From the NCBI GenBank assembly GCA_027605045.1, contig JAQFWX010000095.1, positions 136,740 to 200,739 of the forward strand: a stretch of 64,000 bases of DNA. The letters are read 5' to 3'. Positions 45,944-58,882 of this stretch are shown in pieces (the stretch's first letter is position 1; every line of letters begins with the position of its first letter). The notes beneath the pieces are model-generated. The model worked only from the letters and a program-made list of their open reading frames with translations, ran no database searches and was not told where the DNA came from. Made by a program: the position numbers and the translations under genes. Source of the DNA: Phallus indusiatus. Taxonomy: Eukaryota; Basidiomycota; Agaricomycetes; Phallales; Phallaceae.

Positions 45944-48035
45944 ATGGCTTTGGATCAGAATCTATTCACTCTCAAGCTTGAACCAAGCAAGTCCTCGCCT
46001 GATGGCATTGACCTCGTGGAGCCTTCAGGAGTTGTTCACTACAAAAAAGTATGGGTCCCAAACAACAAGGAGGCCTACTGTTTTTCTGTCTGCGGTAATT
46101 GTCTCGGTTTAACTCATGAATATTCACACACTCAATTTCTGTCAGACCCCCTCTCTGAGTCTGTTTTGGCTACTGTTACGGCACCCTCAGCTACCAGCAA
46201 GCAAAAGCTAATCGAATTGCACAATCCGTCGGTTTCAATACATCTCAACTATACTGGTTTATTGTAAATACTGTCTTTGAATTACTCTTCTCCATTGCCG
46301 CCTCCTAATGACGCGACAGATCTTTCAAATGGACTTTCACCTGGGAAGGGTGCGTCAATGTTTTCCCTATCTCTCAAAAAAGGCCCACCGATTCAAATAG
46401 CGTTTAGGAATCAATTTGACTGGAAGAGGGAGGAGTGTTACATGATTCGAAAACCGGATCCACCTGTCTTAATTGCTGTTACGAAGGAGCCTCCCGGCAA
46501 GATCAAGACATCAACAGTCCAAATCTTGGATTATAATATCCAAAGGTGAGCTCACTTTCCCGAAATTACATTTGTGTATTTTCTAATCGTCCATTAACTA
46601 GATTTGACATTCAAGATCGAAAAGGTAATGAATGTCGGTCAGAATATACGATTCGAATGCTTGACGTCTTTTATCAGGATTAGAAATTGCAATTCTAACG
46701 GCCTTATTAACATTCCCTGATTATTCGGAGCAATTGAAGACTAAACCTCAAGGGGGTGCTACGCCGCTTCCCCAGTCACAGTCAGCGCAGCCATTGTCTC
46801 GTCCACAGCCTTCAATACCCTCAGGACCACCGCCACCGCCACCTCCGAAGCCTGATGGATGGATTGGAGATAAAATAGCTATATTACAAGCCGAAGAACA
46901 GGTATGACATTATTTAATGTGTACTGATCTGTCTCTTATCTCTCTCTTTGTTTTTAGCGAGATATCAATGAGGTTGTGGTAGGGGATGTGGGCACCGTGG
47001 ACGATTACGTTAAGCACTGTGTCTCTTTGCTTAGCGTGAGTTGCATTATGATTTCAAGTCCTTCCTACACATTCATTTTGCATAACAGGATGAAACACTT
47101 CTCTATATCACTCTTCGTTCCCAGGGCACCGTGAATGTGTCCAAAGTTGTTCAAGTCGCAGAAGCCACTAAGCGATCATGGTATAAGACTAGCGGATATG
47201 ATGAAGAACTCCATCAATATGTCAATCCATCGTTCGACGATCCCGAACTGGCACCCAAAAAAGGCCGCCGAATAATAAATTTGGATGATCCGCCAATAAA
47301 CAGCGCCCCTTCCCTATCAATCACGCCATACACACCACCCAATTCTTTAGCTATCCATCTTAGCAAAATATCGATGCCGGAATTAGAACCAAAGGCAACG
47401 AGCAGGAACCCGAGGCTTGTTGTTCGGGAACCTTCTCCGACGAGAAAACATGACAAAGAGAAACATGAGCGCCACGGACATCATAAAAGCCATAAGCATC
47501 ATGCGTCAGAATTAAACATCGGGAGTGCGAAGATGACCGGTCTCGACACAAAAGGAAGGTCACATCATTCTCATGCATCTCAAGGTTTGATTCCCTTTTT
47601 TTTTTTTAATTTGGAAGTATCGGGGTGAAAGAATCTTATAATTTGTTCACCCATCAGATCTTACTTTGTTGCGCTCGTCGTCTACTCTAAGTCCGAATTC
47701 CTATACCAGCAAGCTTTCACCAATTGCTTCGGAACCGTCATCATCATCGCATCGTCCTAATTTGAAGATCTCGCCTTCGTTGAATGGCTTAAAGGCGTCA
47801 AGCACACGAAAACATTCTCCACGGCCTTTGCCTGTCTCGTAAGTGCCATTCATCTGACCCCCAAATTTTAGTAATCTTATGTTTTGTCAGACCCGCCTCT
47901 GCATCTGTCTCATCCGCAGTCAGTTCACCTGGTGGACCATCGACTCATTATCGCACTGTATACCCGGAAAGGAGCTTGCCATCACCAGCGCCAGCTCAGG
48001 CCCCTTCGCGGGGTAGTTTTTGGAAAAGACGCTAA
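45944..48035 (+). CDS. Conserved agaricomycete protein, function unknown
   Basis: Not assigned. Begins MALDQNLFTLKLEPSKSSPDGIDLVEPSG; a beta-rich N-terminal domain (to about 46680: LIELHNPSVSIHLNYTG, SFKWTFTWEGNQFDWKREECYMIRKPDPPVLIAV, IQILDYN-like VQILDYNIQRFDIQDRKGLEIAILTALLTF) is followed by Pro-rich (PSGPPPPPPPKPDGW), basic His-rich (HKSHKHH) and Ser-rich stretches. It ends RGSFWKRR, TAA 48033-48035. About nine exons of consistent phase. The N-terminal domain resembles, in my recollection, a conserved family in mushrooms and perhaps a tubby-like barrel; that is weak inference. Confidence 0.75.
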
Positions 48036-48199
48036 CGTCTTTTCTAGTCCATGCGTTTGTACTCTCCATATGTCATCTCATACCATATTTATTCTGTGTT
48101 ACCAAAAAGAGCAATACATATCATTATAACCCGTTTAAAAATGCACTATAGATACAGTAACTTTGGAAAAAAAAATGAAAAGGGAAGGAAGCGTCGCTT

Positions 48200-49396
48200 T
48201 CATCGCCCTCTGTGAGCAATTGCGTCCAGAATTGTGGCTTTACCTCGTAGGATTGCTGAGAGTTGACTTTGTGGGCCTTCTGTGCGCCCTTCTTGTCTTC
48301 GTTTCTCTTCCTCTTCCCAGCTAAAGGTGTTATCGCCAAGAGAGAGACGTAACGCTGCAGCTGAACGATACGGCAATACTGCGGGTGCAACGGTAAATAG
48401 GGTATCAAATGAAGCGACGGATAAAGATTTGGGTCCATGCGAAGATGTTGTTTGAATAGACGAGACAGTTCTTGATGTGGATGTTAAGGAAATAGCGTGG
48501 GTGACTAAATGCTTCAATTTCGCCTGAGAAGATTCAATGAATTGATGGAAATAAATGCAGATGAATAAGCAAAGACTTACTTCGAGAGCTAAAAGAATAA
48601 GTTGGGGTACGGTGCTACCTTGAGAAAGAGCCAAGTTATTCTGTGAAGCAATAAAAGCCACTCTTTCAGAGATATTCTGTTCTGTTATGCTGCGAGTGAT
48701 GGAACATAGTGGTCGAGTATTGCGTAATCCGGTGGGATCTTTCCATGCTTTTTTCAACACCATGCGACAACAATACTTTAAGAGACAAAGAACATACCTT
48801 TGTTTTCTGAGATTAAGCTAACGGCTCGACCGGCAAGGATTTCGTCTCGCTCTGACCGAGGTCTCAGGGATATGGATGCAGACAATGCATCCAGAGTTTT
48901 GATCCTTTCTCGTTCTTTCTTGTTCATTCCAATAATCCATGACTTTAAGTGGCTTTCACGGCTAGAGCCACTACGCTTCCTGTGAGGTTTCGGGTCCGGA
49001 GGGGGAGAAGGCGGCTTGACGATGGCAGCATTAGATAACAGCGCAATAATCAAAGCGTTATGCAGCTGTGCTAATCATTTATTTAAGATATATATTTAGC
49101 GAACAATGCGTGATGACGACAGCATTACCTATGTCGGGCGTATTGATGTGTTCTCGGATGGTTTCGTCGAATTCCGAGCGGGGTATCTCTCCGTTGAGAT
49201 ATAAAGAAAGTGCATTCCAGTAATGTCGTCTGTTTGGCCCGAGTGCATTGGCAAGTTTGGCCCGGATGATAGATGGATTTAGTGTCTCCATCCAAAGCAG
49301 GGTGGAAGAGCAGGATGAGGACGGAAGCAAATTACATATACGCGTCAACAAGGACCCATAATATCGACACGCGGCCGCAATCTCCATTCTGTCCAT
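48200..49396 (-). CDS. HFI1: SAGA coactivator subunit Hfi1/Ada1
   Basis: Transcriptional adaptor with the SAGA Ada1/Tad1 domain. LGPNRRHYWNALSLYLNGEI and RSEFDETIREHINTPDI, then QLHNALIIALLSNA after an intron, are the family core; a basic linker (PKPHRKRSGSS), then KKERERIKTLDALSASISL and a C-terminal histone-fold-like part (YRSAAALRLSLGDN). Stop TGA 48200-48202. ATG 49396 (MDRMEIAAACRYYG) was chosen; an alternative Met is at 49387. Its start codon is separated by only 3 nt from that of the divergent clr4-like gene. Confidence 0.85.
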
Positions 49397-49399
49397 TCT

Positions 49400-51825
49400 A
49401 TGTCAGATCAAGATAGTAATTCGGATAGAGACGATTTCATATATGAAGATTCTACATCTGAGGTTGAAGAGTGGGACGAGGATATTCACTGGGCTGTGCG
49501 CGACGTAGATGGAGAATATCAGCCTCCTCGAGGACCCCGTTAGTAAGTACACAAAATGATTTATTGATATGTTTAGAACGTCGTTAAACACTTTTAGTTT
49601 GAAGGTGAATCACCGTTATCCGCTAATTAATTTGTATAATCTTATCGATGCCAGTTTGATTGGGAACAATGGAAGCGTGTTGATGATACTAGCCATACGT
49701 GGGAGCGTGAAGGAGGTGTTGCGACTCAGGATGCTCCACGCACTATCAGACAATTCGACAGCAAGCGTGCTCGGGAAGAGTCTATTAGTGCCAAAGATCC
49801 ACTGGTGATCCCTTATTCAGCTCGTCGGATTCCTGCCAGTGCAGATGACGAAAACGAAGGAGACTCCGAGCATAACAACAACAAAACCGTCGTTGGGCCT
49901 AAATCTAAGAAGAGAAGATTTGCTTATTTGTTTACTGAGATTCCACAACAGGCTAACGAGTTATTCGTGGACGCAAAGTTAAAACAAATAGATCGACGGC
50001 CGAGTGCTTATTCAGAGGCTTTACCTTTAGCTGAAAATCTGCTTGCCAGACTGAGACAGTCGAGGCAACGCCAGTTTGACGATCTGGGTATTGATATTAA
50101 CATTGCGTTTGTTGACAACCTTTTGGGCTTCGGTCGTGCGGCCCTTCCTTCTGAAGCCAATCGCGTCCGAGTCAAAACCCAGAAAAACATGCAGGAACGC
50201 ATGTCCAACCTCAAAATCAAAGAGACAACATTGGTAAGCCTAGCGCAAAAATCCGAAAATGAAAACTACATTCCATGTGCAGCCCTCACAAAAAAATGTT
50301 CCACCTATTCCGCCTTCACCCCCACTCTTGCCTTCACCTTCACCTCCACCTCCACCTCCGCCCGCGCCTCCAGCTGTCGCAAAGCGTTCAATCTCGATCC
50401 CGAGAGCATCCACTTCTACTACGGTCATTACCTCTATAAGGCCCTCTCAGTCCACTATAGTCATGACTCCCCAGCCCCTATATAGTACCCTCCGTGCGAT
50501 ACTTCAGAGCACATGGGCGAGAATTGTTCAGCGGGCCCACGCGGCACCAATAACCTTGGCAAATGAAGTAAATGAAGAAGAAATACCACCCATCAGCATC
50601 AATACATTTCAGTATTTAGAAACAGCATACATATAGTGCGTATCGCTATTTCAGTTCTGTAACAAACTTTCCAATTGAAGATTGAATGAATTCAGTAGCG
50701 ATGGTATTCCCCGACCCGATCCTAATTTCCTTCACTCCTGCGATTGTCCGACTGGAGCTTGTGAACCAAATACATGCGCTTGTCAGGAAGATTCAATGAT
50801 ATTCGATAACGACGATAACAAGAGATTCATGTATAATTCCAAGGTAAAGTATACTTATCATATTTTTTTGGATACATTGCTCATTTTTGCCGTAGGGGTT
50901 ATTTATGTTTGATCTCAATGTGAGCAGTTACGTTTTCGAATGCAACGAGGTTCGTTAAACATATTTCTATTATGGGTTTTCCGGTGTTTGATACTCTACC
51001 CATTAGAAATGCTCATGCGGCCCCAGCTGTCCTTCTCGTGTCGCGCAAAAACCCCGAAAAATTCCTATTGAAGTATTTCGTACTGTCGAATGTGGATGGG
51101 GTGTACGGTCACCGGTGGATATACCCAAGGGAACCGTTCTGGGATTATATACAGGGTATGTTCATATTTCAAAGCAAGAATGCTCATTGAATTTCCTATT
51201 ATAATAAGGACATTACTGTGAGTTCGTAATACCAGCACCTTATATGGGTATGAATATATTGCGGGTCATAGCAAACGGAGAACTGCACGGAATATTCCCG
51301 CCGAAGATGCTAGATATCTTTGTGACCTGGATTTTCATGACGATGTCCGTGGAAGCGACGAAGGATACACAGTCAATGCAGACACTTCTGGTAAATTTAT
51401 CTTTCATATTCAAGTTCTGGGGAAATTTTTCGTTGATTTACGTTTTTACTTGTCAGGTAATTGGACTAGATTTGTGAAGTACGTGCATAAAATTATTAGG
51501 ATGGATGTAAGACGGTTATTTACTATCGTCGTTCGACAGTCATTCTTGCGATCCACTATGCAAGTTATATGCCGTTATATACGATTCTGTCCCAGAGGTA
51601 AACATTGATTTAACCTGTTTTCGATTGTCAAATTTCTTTTTTTAGATTCATCAACCAAAACTCGCCCTTGTTGCCAAAAAACACATATTAGCGTTCACTC
51701 AGATAACCCTTGACTACAATCCTACATACAATAGAAGAGGAAAGGGCAAACAGAAAGTAACAGACGACTCGTTAGAGTGCCACTGCGGATCTGATGACTG
51801 CAGGGGTTATATCTACGTATCCTAA
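49400..51825 (+). CDS. clr4: H3K9 methyltransferase, Clr4/SUV39 type
   Basis: Heterochromatin writer transferring methyl groups from SAM to histone H3 Lys9. N-terminal acidic stretch and a chromodomain-like segment (GEYQPPRGPRYLKFDWEQWK ... SHTWERE), a linker with Pro-rich run, then pre-SET Cys cluster (HSCDCPTGACEPNTCACQED ... FECNEKCSCGPSCPSRV), SET (ECGWGVRSPVDIPKGTVLGLYTG, NHSCDP, ITLDYNP) and post-SET CHCGSDDCRGYIYVS ending at TAA 51823-51825. Exon 1 49400-49542, a 7-nt microexon 49598-49604 (TTTGAAG), exon 3 from 49655, and about nine further exons. NHSC is split by an intron. All catalytic motifs are present. Confidence 0.9.
49598..49604 (+). other. 7-nt microexon of the clr4-like gene
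   Basis: TTTGAAG between TTTTAG and GTGAAT. Including it joins exons 1 and 3 in frame as PRY-L-K-FDWEQWK inside the chromodomain; skipping it shifts the frame. Confidence 0.7.
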
Positions 51826-52039
51826 ATACAAATACCAAGTCGTCTACAATCGTCTATAACATCTGGTTTTTTAGAAAAAAGAAATCCCTATATACGATAC
51901 GTTTTATAATAAAAATTTAGTCAAGAATATTAAAAGGAAGATTTTTGTAATCGACCGCAATAACTGCGGTTGTTTTATAGACGCTCATACGAGAGCCTCT
52001 GCCGAGTTCACGGAACGCGTCCGTCAGACTTTCAGTCCC

Positions 52040-53846
52040 ATGTCGCTTGCACTTTCAAAAATACGTCTACGTTCCCTCCAGGTTAATAATAAAGTTTGCA
52101 TCAGATGCTACGCCAAACAAACAAATCGGCCCAGTGCGTTATTAAGAAAAAGAGCGTATATAGTCCGGCTGACTATCCGTTAACAGAACAAAAGACGACT
52201 ATAGTTAGGAAGTCAAAAGGACCACCTGAAGATCAACAAGTGCTCGAGAAAGGCGGTAAAAGCTTTGTAAGTATCAACTCTTCTGCTTTTAGCTGTGAAT
52301 TCATAATCTCATAATCTGTGTATAGTTATTCAAGTCTCTGCCTCCTTCGTCTGTATCACTTCCTATATTCCAGCCACGAACACCCGAATTGAACTTTCCT
52401 ATCTTCGCTTCCGTAAGACGTTAAATGATGTCTCATCAAGATATCACTCAATTTGAATAATAGGAAAACATCTCTACTTCATCCATAGGAACAATCACAA
52501 CCTTGAAGGAACCCACAGGCTCGTTTAACGCATTCGGATTACCACGAAATATCTTAGTGGATGTAAGTTTGTGCATTAAAGTGTGACGAATTTTTCTTGA
52601 TCTACCCTCTACAGTTTCGGTTACTCCTTAAACCATGTGCCGTCGTACGTGAATCGACTTTAAAAGCTATGAATGTTCTAGACCAGGCGAAGGAAGGAAG
52701 TAGTCAGAAATCACGGATAGTGTTAAGTGTGTTTTCACCATCGGATCTGAAATTTGTTATTTAATCCTTCCTAGCTGGAGATCCTGGTTGCGGAAAGAGC
52801 TTTATTCTCATCCAAGCTGTCAACTACGCTCTACAATCAGGATGGATCGTATTATACATTCCTCGAGGTTTTTGCTTGTCGTTTACTTGAAATATCACTA
52901 TCCACTGATCTATTTCCACAGCTATCTCCTTTCTTGATTCATCTACATCATATGAATACGACTCACGAACACGAACATTTCACCAACCAGCTGCCTCTCA
53001 GCAGCTCCTGCGCCGATTCCTCTCCGTAAATAACATTGCTTTAAAAAGTCTGAAGATAGTGCGGCCCATAGATGTCGGCACACTTAGTCATTTCCAAATT
53101 GGAATGCCTCTCGTCCAGCTAATAGATGCGGGTATTAAAGACCCAAGAATCTCGGCTGATGTGCTCTCTGCGACACTGGAGCAATTAGAACATCAAACTG
53201 AGTACGAATTCGCTCCAATCCTTTCTTATGCTTTGCCTTAGAAACTAAACATCTATCAGTTATCCAATTTTACTTGCGACGGATGACTTTCAGGCGTTAT
53301 ACTGCACATCGGAGTATCGCGATCCCGACTATAACCGAGTCCTAAGCTATCACTTGTCAGTGCCTCGTTTACTTCTCGATTACGCTAGTGGTTTGAAGTC
53401 TTTTGTAAGTATATTTTCTGTGGACCTTAGGGCACATTTCTTGAACAACGTGAATTATAGAAAAAAGGTGCTGTATTAGGTGCGATATCGACAGCCGATA
53501 GCAGATTCCAAGCACCGCTGGAACTACGAGAAGCTCTGCAGCTGACGAGCCAGGAGCTAGCAAGCCCGTACGAGTCAAGGGCGTCAGCGTTGGTTAAGTA
53601 TGCTAGTGGCCTAAAACCATTCCATTTACCCGCGAAACTTGGTATACCCGAGGCCATGGGACTGTTCGACTTATGGTCAAGCCATCTGGCGTTACATACA
53701 AGTAAGTGGGTCTCGTTCTTTCATTATCTTATGCTGACCCGCATTATCCAGGGGTGGACGATGAACTCTTCCATTCCAAGTATACTGAATCGAGTGGAAA
53801 TGCTCGCCAATTTGTTAGAGGGTTGCTTGGAACGTTGGAAACTTAA
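52040..53846 (+). CDS. RSM23: Mitochondrial ribosomal protein mS29 (DAP3/Rsm23)
   Basis: GTP-binding protein of the mitochondrial small subunit. [13 protein letters not shown] looks like a targeting peptide; [35 protein letters not shown], the P-loop [19 protein letters not shown], the Walker-B-like [20 protein letters not shown], and the C-terminal [19 protein letters not shown] follow family order. Stop TAA 53844-53846. Exon structure of the first ~120 nt is uncertain: the obvious intron would be only about 23-28 nt, and ATG 52096 is an alternative start. Confidence 0.85.
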
Positions 53847-54003
53847 AAGTACACATGTAAAGCGATTTAGTAATGCGGAATGTTATTGTGCATCATTCGG
53901 CCTAGACAATATCATATTATTGCAATAATCCTAAGCACATTGCATATCGCGCGAAAATTTTGTACTGTCAACTGCAACACAGTCTAATATGGCTTATATT
54001 ATA

Positions 54004-54684
54004 TCAAGCTTCACTTGTGGTGCGGGTTCTCTTCTTCGCTACGGTGTTCTCGCTAGTGAGGTGGTCAGTATGCAGCTTATGAATAGATTAGTGGCGAAAA
54101 CGTACCGGAAGCCGTTCTTGAATCGCCTGGGTACATCCTTCAAATACTTCATGCGACCAGTACCAGTTGTCCTCCGTCTCTTAGCTTTCTGGCCCCAGTT
54201 GTATGACCGCATCTTCGCTGCCGGGTATCCACAAGAGGCACATGCTAGGATAATCATGAATATGAAAGAAATAATTTTCAAGACAGTTCAGCTTACTTTT
54301 GTGTTGACGATGGAAAGCGCGGTTCCCGCACCGTCTGCATAGTGTGTGGGATTTTGTGTGTCTCTTACTAGAAACAACATTCAGATTAGACCACGCGCAA
54401 GGAAAAATACCATGGGATAAAAGACGTACCCAAAGGACGAGGTACCTTCACGGAGTAAATAATGTTACTAGGTGAAAGTATGTTCAAAGCATAAAAACGA
54501 ACCTTTTGTCTAAAAAGATTCAGAAGGTCAGTCAGCAATCGTTTGATAAAATTGGGTGTCATCCATAATAGATTGCTAGCATCCATCCAACCTCACAGGT
54601 TAAATCTACCAACACAATGCATAATACGCAGACATCCACCGGACACACCCCATATTAAATAAAAAATTGGCATAGACTCACCAT
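54004..54684 (-). CDS. RPL37: 60S ribosomal protein L37 (eL37)
   Basis: Small zinc-finger protein of the large cytosolic subunit, 94 aa. Six exons in order: 54684-54682 (the ATG alone), 54509-54503 (7 nt, ACAAAAG), 54445-54430 (16 nt), 54367-54297, 54244-54106, 54052-54004; total 95 codons. Reads [23 protein letters not shown]...[38 protein letters not shown] and ends RTTSEA. The four Zn-binding cysteines are present. The first intron (172 nt) is long for the region; it might harbour a snoRNA, but I saw no convincing C/D boxes. Confidence 0.93.
54503..54509 (-). other. 7-nt microexon of RPL37
   Basis: ACAAAAG on the minus strand between TTTTTAG and GTTCG; supplies T-K and the first base of G in MTKGTSSFG, the conserved eL37 start. 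Confidence 0.85.
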
Positions 54685-54917
54685 TTTGTCGCTGTCGTTG
54701 ACGTTGCTGAACTTGCCTTGATTTCTTTACACCCGCTTGGAACCGGCAACTCGGCGAGCTGAGCCACAAACATTAACGCTCACGTGACTCGACGCGTCCA
54801 CACCAAGCGACGAATTCAACAAACCTTGCACTTCACCAAGTCCACATAACCACACGCCAAATCGACAAGTCGACGCATTTAACATTTTGTAGGTACTAGG
54901 CGACTGAGAGAAAGAGG

Positions 54918-57484
54918 ATGTCAAAAATACCCAGAGCTGGTTCACCCGACAGAGCCCTCCCTGACCCCATCACTTTGAAGAGGAAAGCTTCCGATGATGA
55001 AAACCCTGTTCCAGCAAAGATCCCGACTATGGCGGGACGCGTTCTCAAGCCTTCTATAATATCTAACCTTCAGTTTAGCAATCGCGCACACTTTGCTTTG
55101 GGCCCTCGATCGCCATACAACTTGAACAACCCTCAACCAACACTTGCCAGCACCATTACTCAAAGATCGAAACGGTCTGTCAGTGCGCCGCCTACCAAAG
55201 CAAACGGTGTGATAAACACACTGTCAAAATCATCGCTGTTTAAACCTGGAACATTAGTTGATAAATTCGGTCCGATTGTGGATGAACGTCTCGAAGAAAG
55301 CTATCATCAGGTTGAAGCAGCCCGCACCGCCGATGCCGCTAAAGGTTCGTATAATAGACCTTTTCGTCCCAATCTTCAAATTTAATATGATATGAATCTA
55401 GTCTCCGCTGATATGGATGCTGAACGAGGCAAAGTTCGGGAATTAAAAACATTCCACCTTCAGTTATCAAAACAATTGGCGGACTCGAAGTCTCAAGAGA
55501 TTGAACAAAGACGACATCTTATGAACGTCTCAGATGAGCTGGATGAACTGAAGAAGAAACATGCTAAGAGTATTATGGAACTGGAGTTGGACAGGACAAA
55601 ACTGCAAAGACAAGTCCGGGATCTCCAAGAAGAGGTTACATCGAGCAAAGGAGAACTCGAAAGAGAAAGGGAATTATCTTCAGTGTTGAAGGTTAGTATA
55701 TTGAACGATTTGTCATTTTCTTGCTAAGCTAACGGTAGTTTAAAGAATAAGATATCTCAACAGGCTACGACTCAGATGACATTAGAAGCACAAGTCAATG
55801 CCCTGGAGGCCACAAATAGCTCTCTCAACGCATCTCTTTCCGTAGCACACTCAATGAGTGGCAATGTCAGTCTTGAGCTAGAGCGTGCAACTTCAAGAAT
55901 CAATGAGTTGGAGCAAGAACTTCGCCACGCAGAAACCATTAGAAGAAAATTGCACAACATGGTGCAAGAGCTGAAAGGCAACATTCGGTCAATCTTACAT
56001 CTTATCTTTCAGATCTACCCTTTTGTTTCTGACTTCTGACGTCCCTTAGAGTTTTCTGTAGAGTCCGACCGCCTCTATCATCAGACAGGCCCATCAACCC
56101 CGACGATCCAAGCTCATTACTTGCGAATATCGAGTTCCCAAGCAAGGGAGATCACGATGAAATTACGCTCAGTGCTGTCAGCGAGTCCGCTACAGGAGCG
56201 GAGAGAAAAGAACATTGGAAATTCAAATTTGACAGAGTAGGTTTTCCCTTTATATGTTCACCATCGATTTGACTGTTGTGATTAGGTGTTCGAACCTGAA
56301 TCAACACAAGAGGCAGTCTTCGAGGAAATCTCACAGCTTGTTCAAAGCTGTGTCGATGGATATAACGTTTGCATATTTGCTTATGGACAAACTGGGTAAA
56401 TTTTACAAGAATAGCGATGTCATTGGTTCTAACGTTTCACTAGGTCAGGAAAGTCATATACAATGGAAGGCGGTACAGTGAGTAGCATTTCGAGGTTAGG
56501 TGACATTCGTTCATTCTTTCGCGAAAGACGTCAGAAACAATAGGAATGATCCCTCGAGCTATCGAATTGGTATTCAAAGCTACCAGCGAGCTCAGTACCA
56601 AAGGTTGGGTTTACAAGATGGAAGGGCAATTTTTGGAGATCGTAAGTTTTCGACCTTAACCAGTGCTGTTGTTCTTACGGTACTGATGTAGTATAATGAA
56701 ACGATCAATGATCTACTTGGTAATGGTGAATTGGACAAGAAGAAACACGAAATCAAACACGATAAGGGCACAACACGAGTGACGGACGTCGTGGTTGGTT
56801 AGTAGCACGAATCTAAACTAATAATTTACTCAACTCAGTCATCAGCACCCCTGGAAACGCCTGCTCAAGTTCGAAGTCTGCTTCTTCGTGCTCAATCCCG
56901 AAGAACGATTGCGTCCACCTTAATGAATGAGCGTTCATCGCGTTCTCATTCCGTCTTCACTCTTCGTCTTAGCGGGACCAACTCATTGACCAAGGAGTCG
57001 TGCGAGGGATCACTCAACCTCGTAGACCTGGCAGGGTCAGAACGTTTGAATTCAAGTGGTGCTGGAAACAATAAAGGACGGTTAAAAGAAACACAGAATA
57101 TCAACCGGAGCCTCAGTGCTTTAGGTGATGTCATTGCTGCTCTAGGTAATGCACCTCCCGGCCAAGGCGATAAGCACATACCCTACCGAAACTCGAAGGT
57201 AACTGCTATTCTATCTTATCTATCTTGATAGAAGCTGACATTTACAACCCAACAGTTGACATATTTGCTACAAAATTCATTAAGTGGTAATTCAAAAACG
57301 CTTATGTTTTTGAACCTCTCGCCGCTTGCGGCCCATCTAAGCGAGTCGCTGTGTTCCTTACGTTTCGCAACGAAGGTACGCCTACATTTATGAAATCACA
57401 AATCGTTCAGTCCATTAACATTGCCTTTAGGTCAATAGTACAACAATTGGGACTGCAAGGAAACAATTAAAATCCTCGTCGTAA
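54918..57484 (+). CDS. Kinesin-14 (Kar3/Klp2-like minus-end motor)
   Basis: C-terminal-motor kinesin for spindle and nuclear movements. Basic Ser/Pro-rich N-terminus ([15 protein letters not shown]) fits microtubule binding; a long coiled coil (about 55400-55980) ends in the neck [14 protein letters not shown]. Motor: [20 protein letters not shown]-loop YGQTGSGKSYTM, switch [14 protein letters not shown], switch [43 protein letters not shown]. Ends [12 protein letters not shown] 57482-57484. About ten introns; the P-loop is split by one. Confidence 0.92.
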
Positions 57485-57567
57485 TAATTTTTATGCTTTC
57501 TTGCTTTGTTAAGCGCGCAGTAGAATAGGTGTATACTTTGTAACAGTTATTTAACCCATAAACCCAG

Positions 57568-58415
57568 TTAAAGATCGTCATCATCATTAAGATCTAGCCC
57601 GAAATCAATTAACGGCAGAGGAGGTGGACGCGTAGATTGACGAAGGCTGTCGCGCATTGTATGAGCTGGTGGAACCGGTTGGTTGACCGAAGTGTCCGGA
57701 GATTTGCTTGGAGCTGTTTTAGGAAGGAATTATCAGATTATTATTGTTCATTATCAACTTAATCATATGGCTTACGACGTGCGACTGAGTGCGTTTCGCC
57801 CAATGATCCCAAGGGTGCTTCAGCATTGAGTCTTCCACGGCGCATTCGGACTTCATTCGGAAATGGAGGGAAAAAGGGAGGAAATTGTGCAAGTTGAGAG
57901 CTCTCAGTGGTATCATTCTTCGCGATATCAGGAAGTCCTGGAGGTGCAGAAGTAAATGGAGCTAAGCTTTGGGCGTAAGCCAATAAATCAGAATACGGGA
58001 TAGCAGCTAAGAGAGTATGAGATTACAGTAATAAAGAGAGTATGATAATATTTCAAATACCTCGCTTCGCCTGATCAATGGCTTCCAAACGTTCCTTGCC
58101 TTCGTCTAAGATGGCTTCTAGCTCCTGTTTCCCTTGCTCAAGGGTGCTCCAAATTTCATATAACTCATCATCCAGAGACAGGATTTCCGCCTTCAGTTCT
58201 TCGATCCTATTTTGCTTTAATTGATGGACTCGTGCTTGACGAACCGAATTAGCCAGATCTGCATCGCATTCTATGAATAGTGAGGTAGCGGGAGGAGGAG
58301 GAGGTCGCGTAGCAGGAGGTGAAAGAGAGAGAAATAAAGCCTCGGCGAGACCTTGCATTCTATTCAAAGGCTCTAACAGCGTCTCTGTCATCGATGGTGT
58401 ATGGTCTGCGACCAT
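57568..58415 (-). CDS. MED4: Mediator complex subunit 4
   Basis: Middle-module subunit of Mediator linking regulators to RNA polymerase II. MTETLLEPLNRMQGLAEALF, a coiled coil (ANSVRQARVHQLKQNRIEEL ... LDDELYEIWSTLEQGKQELE), then IPYSDLLAYAQSLAPFTSAPPG, the typical Med4 end of the conserved region. A Pro-rich linker follows, and an acidic terminus LDLNDDDDL, TAA 57568-57570. Three exons. Confidence 0.88.
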
Positions 58416-58882
58416 TTCGAACTACCAATCCCATGTAGTTGGTGTTTAGAAAAGCGTTATGGAGAGGTAGAATCTTATGTAACGGTCCGGTGTTGACTCG
58501 CTGAAGTTGCATACTGAGAGTGATACAGTCATTGTAGAATTTACTTCAGAAAAAGAAACAATTAACTGAATGAAGATGACTTAAGATAACGAATCAGCAA
58601 AAACACTCTTATAAGCTTTCATTCATTCGTATTATAGTTTTGTTGTAGTAATTTCTATCTTAAAGGACTGCATGCAACATAAGATATTAGATAAAAAAGA
58701 TGTTTTTGAGATGGGGATTAGGCTTTAGGGATTGAGGACATGACATTTTGAATAGACACCCAAGTACAGAATTATCGAGTGCCCAGGGCTTGCCACTTGT
58801 TTTATTAGCCTCAATGTTGAGATATGTAGAGCCCCCCGCATTCATGTCAAACACATAAGAGGACTCTACGTCTCAACTGCTT
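58416..58882. other. Intergenic between MED4 and B1
   Basis: About 470 bp of AT-rich sequence; no gene, repeat or transposon end seen. This marks the left edge of locus B. Confidence 0.4.

Noticed and set aside
54510..54681. snoRNA inside the RPL37 first intron
   Set aside because: A GGATGAC-like and CTGA motifs are present, but no proper C/D box pair with a closing stem could be recognised.
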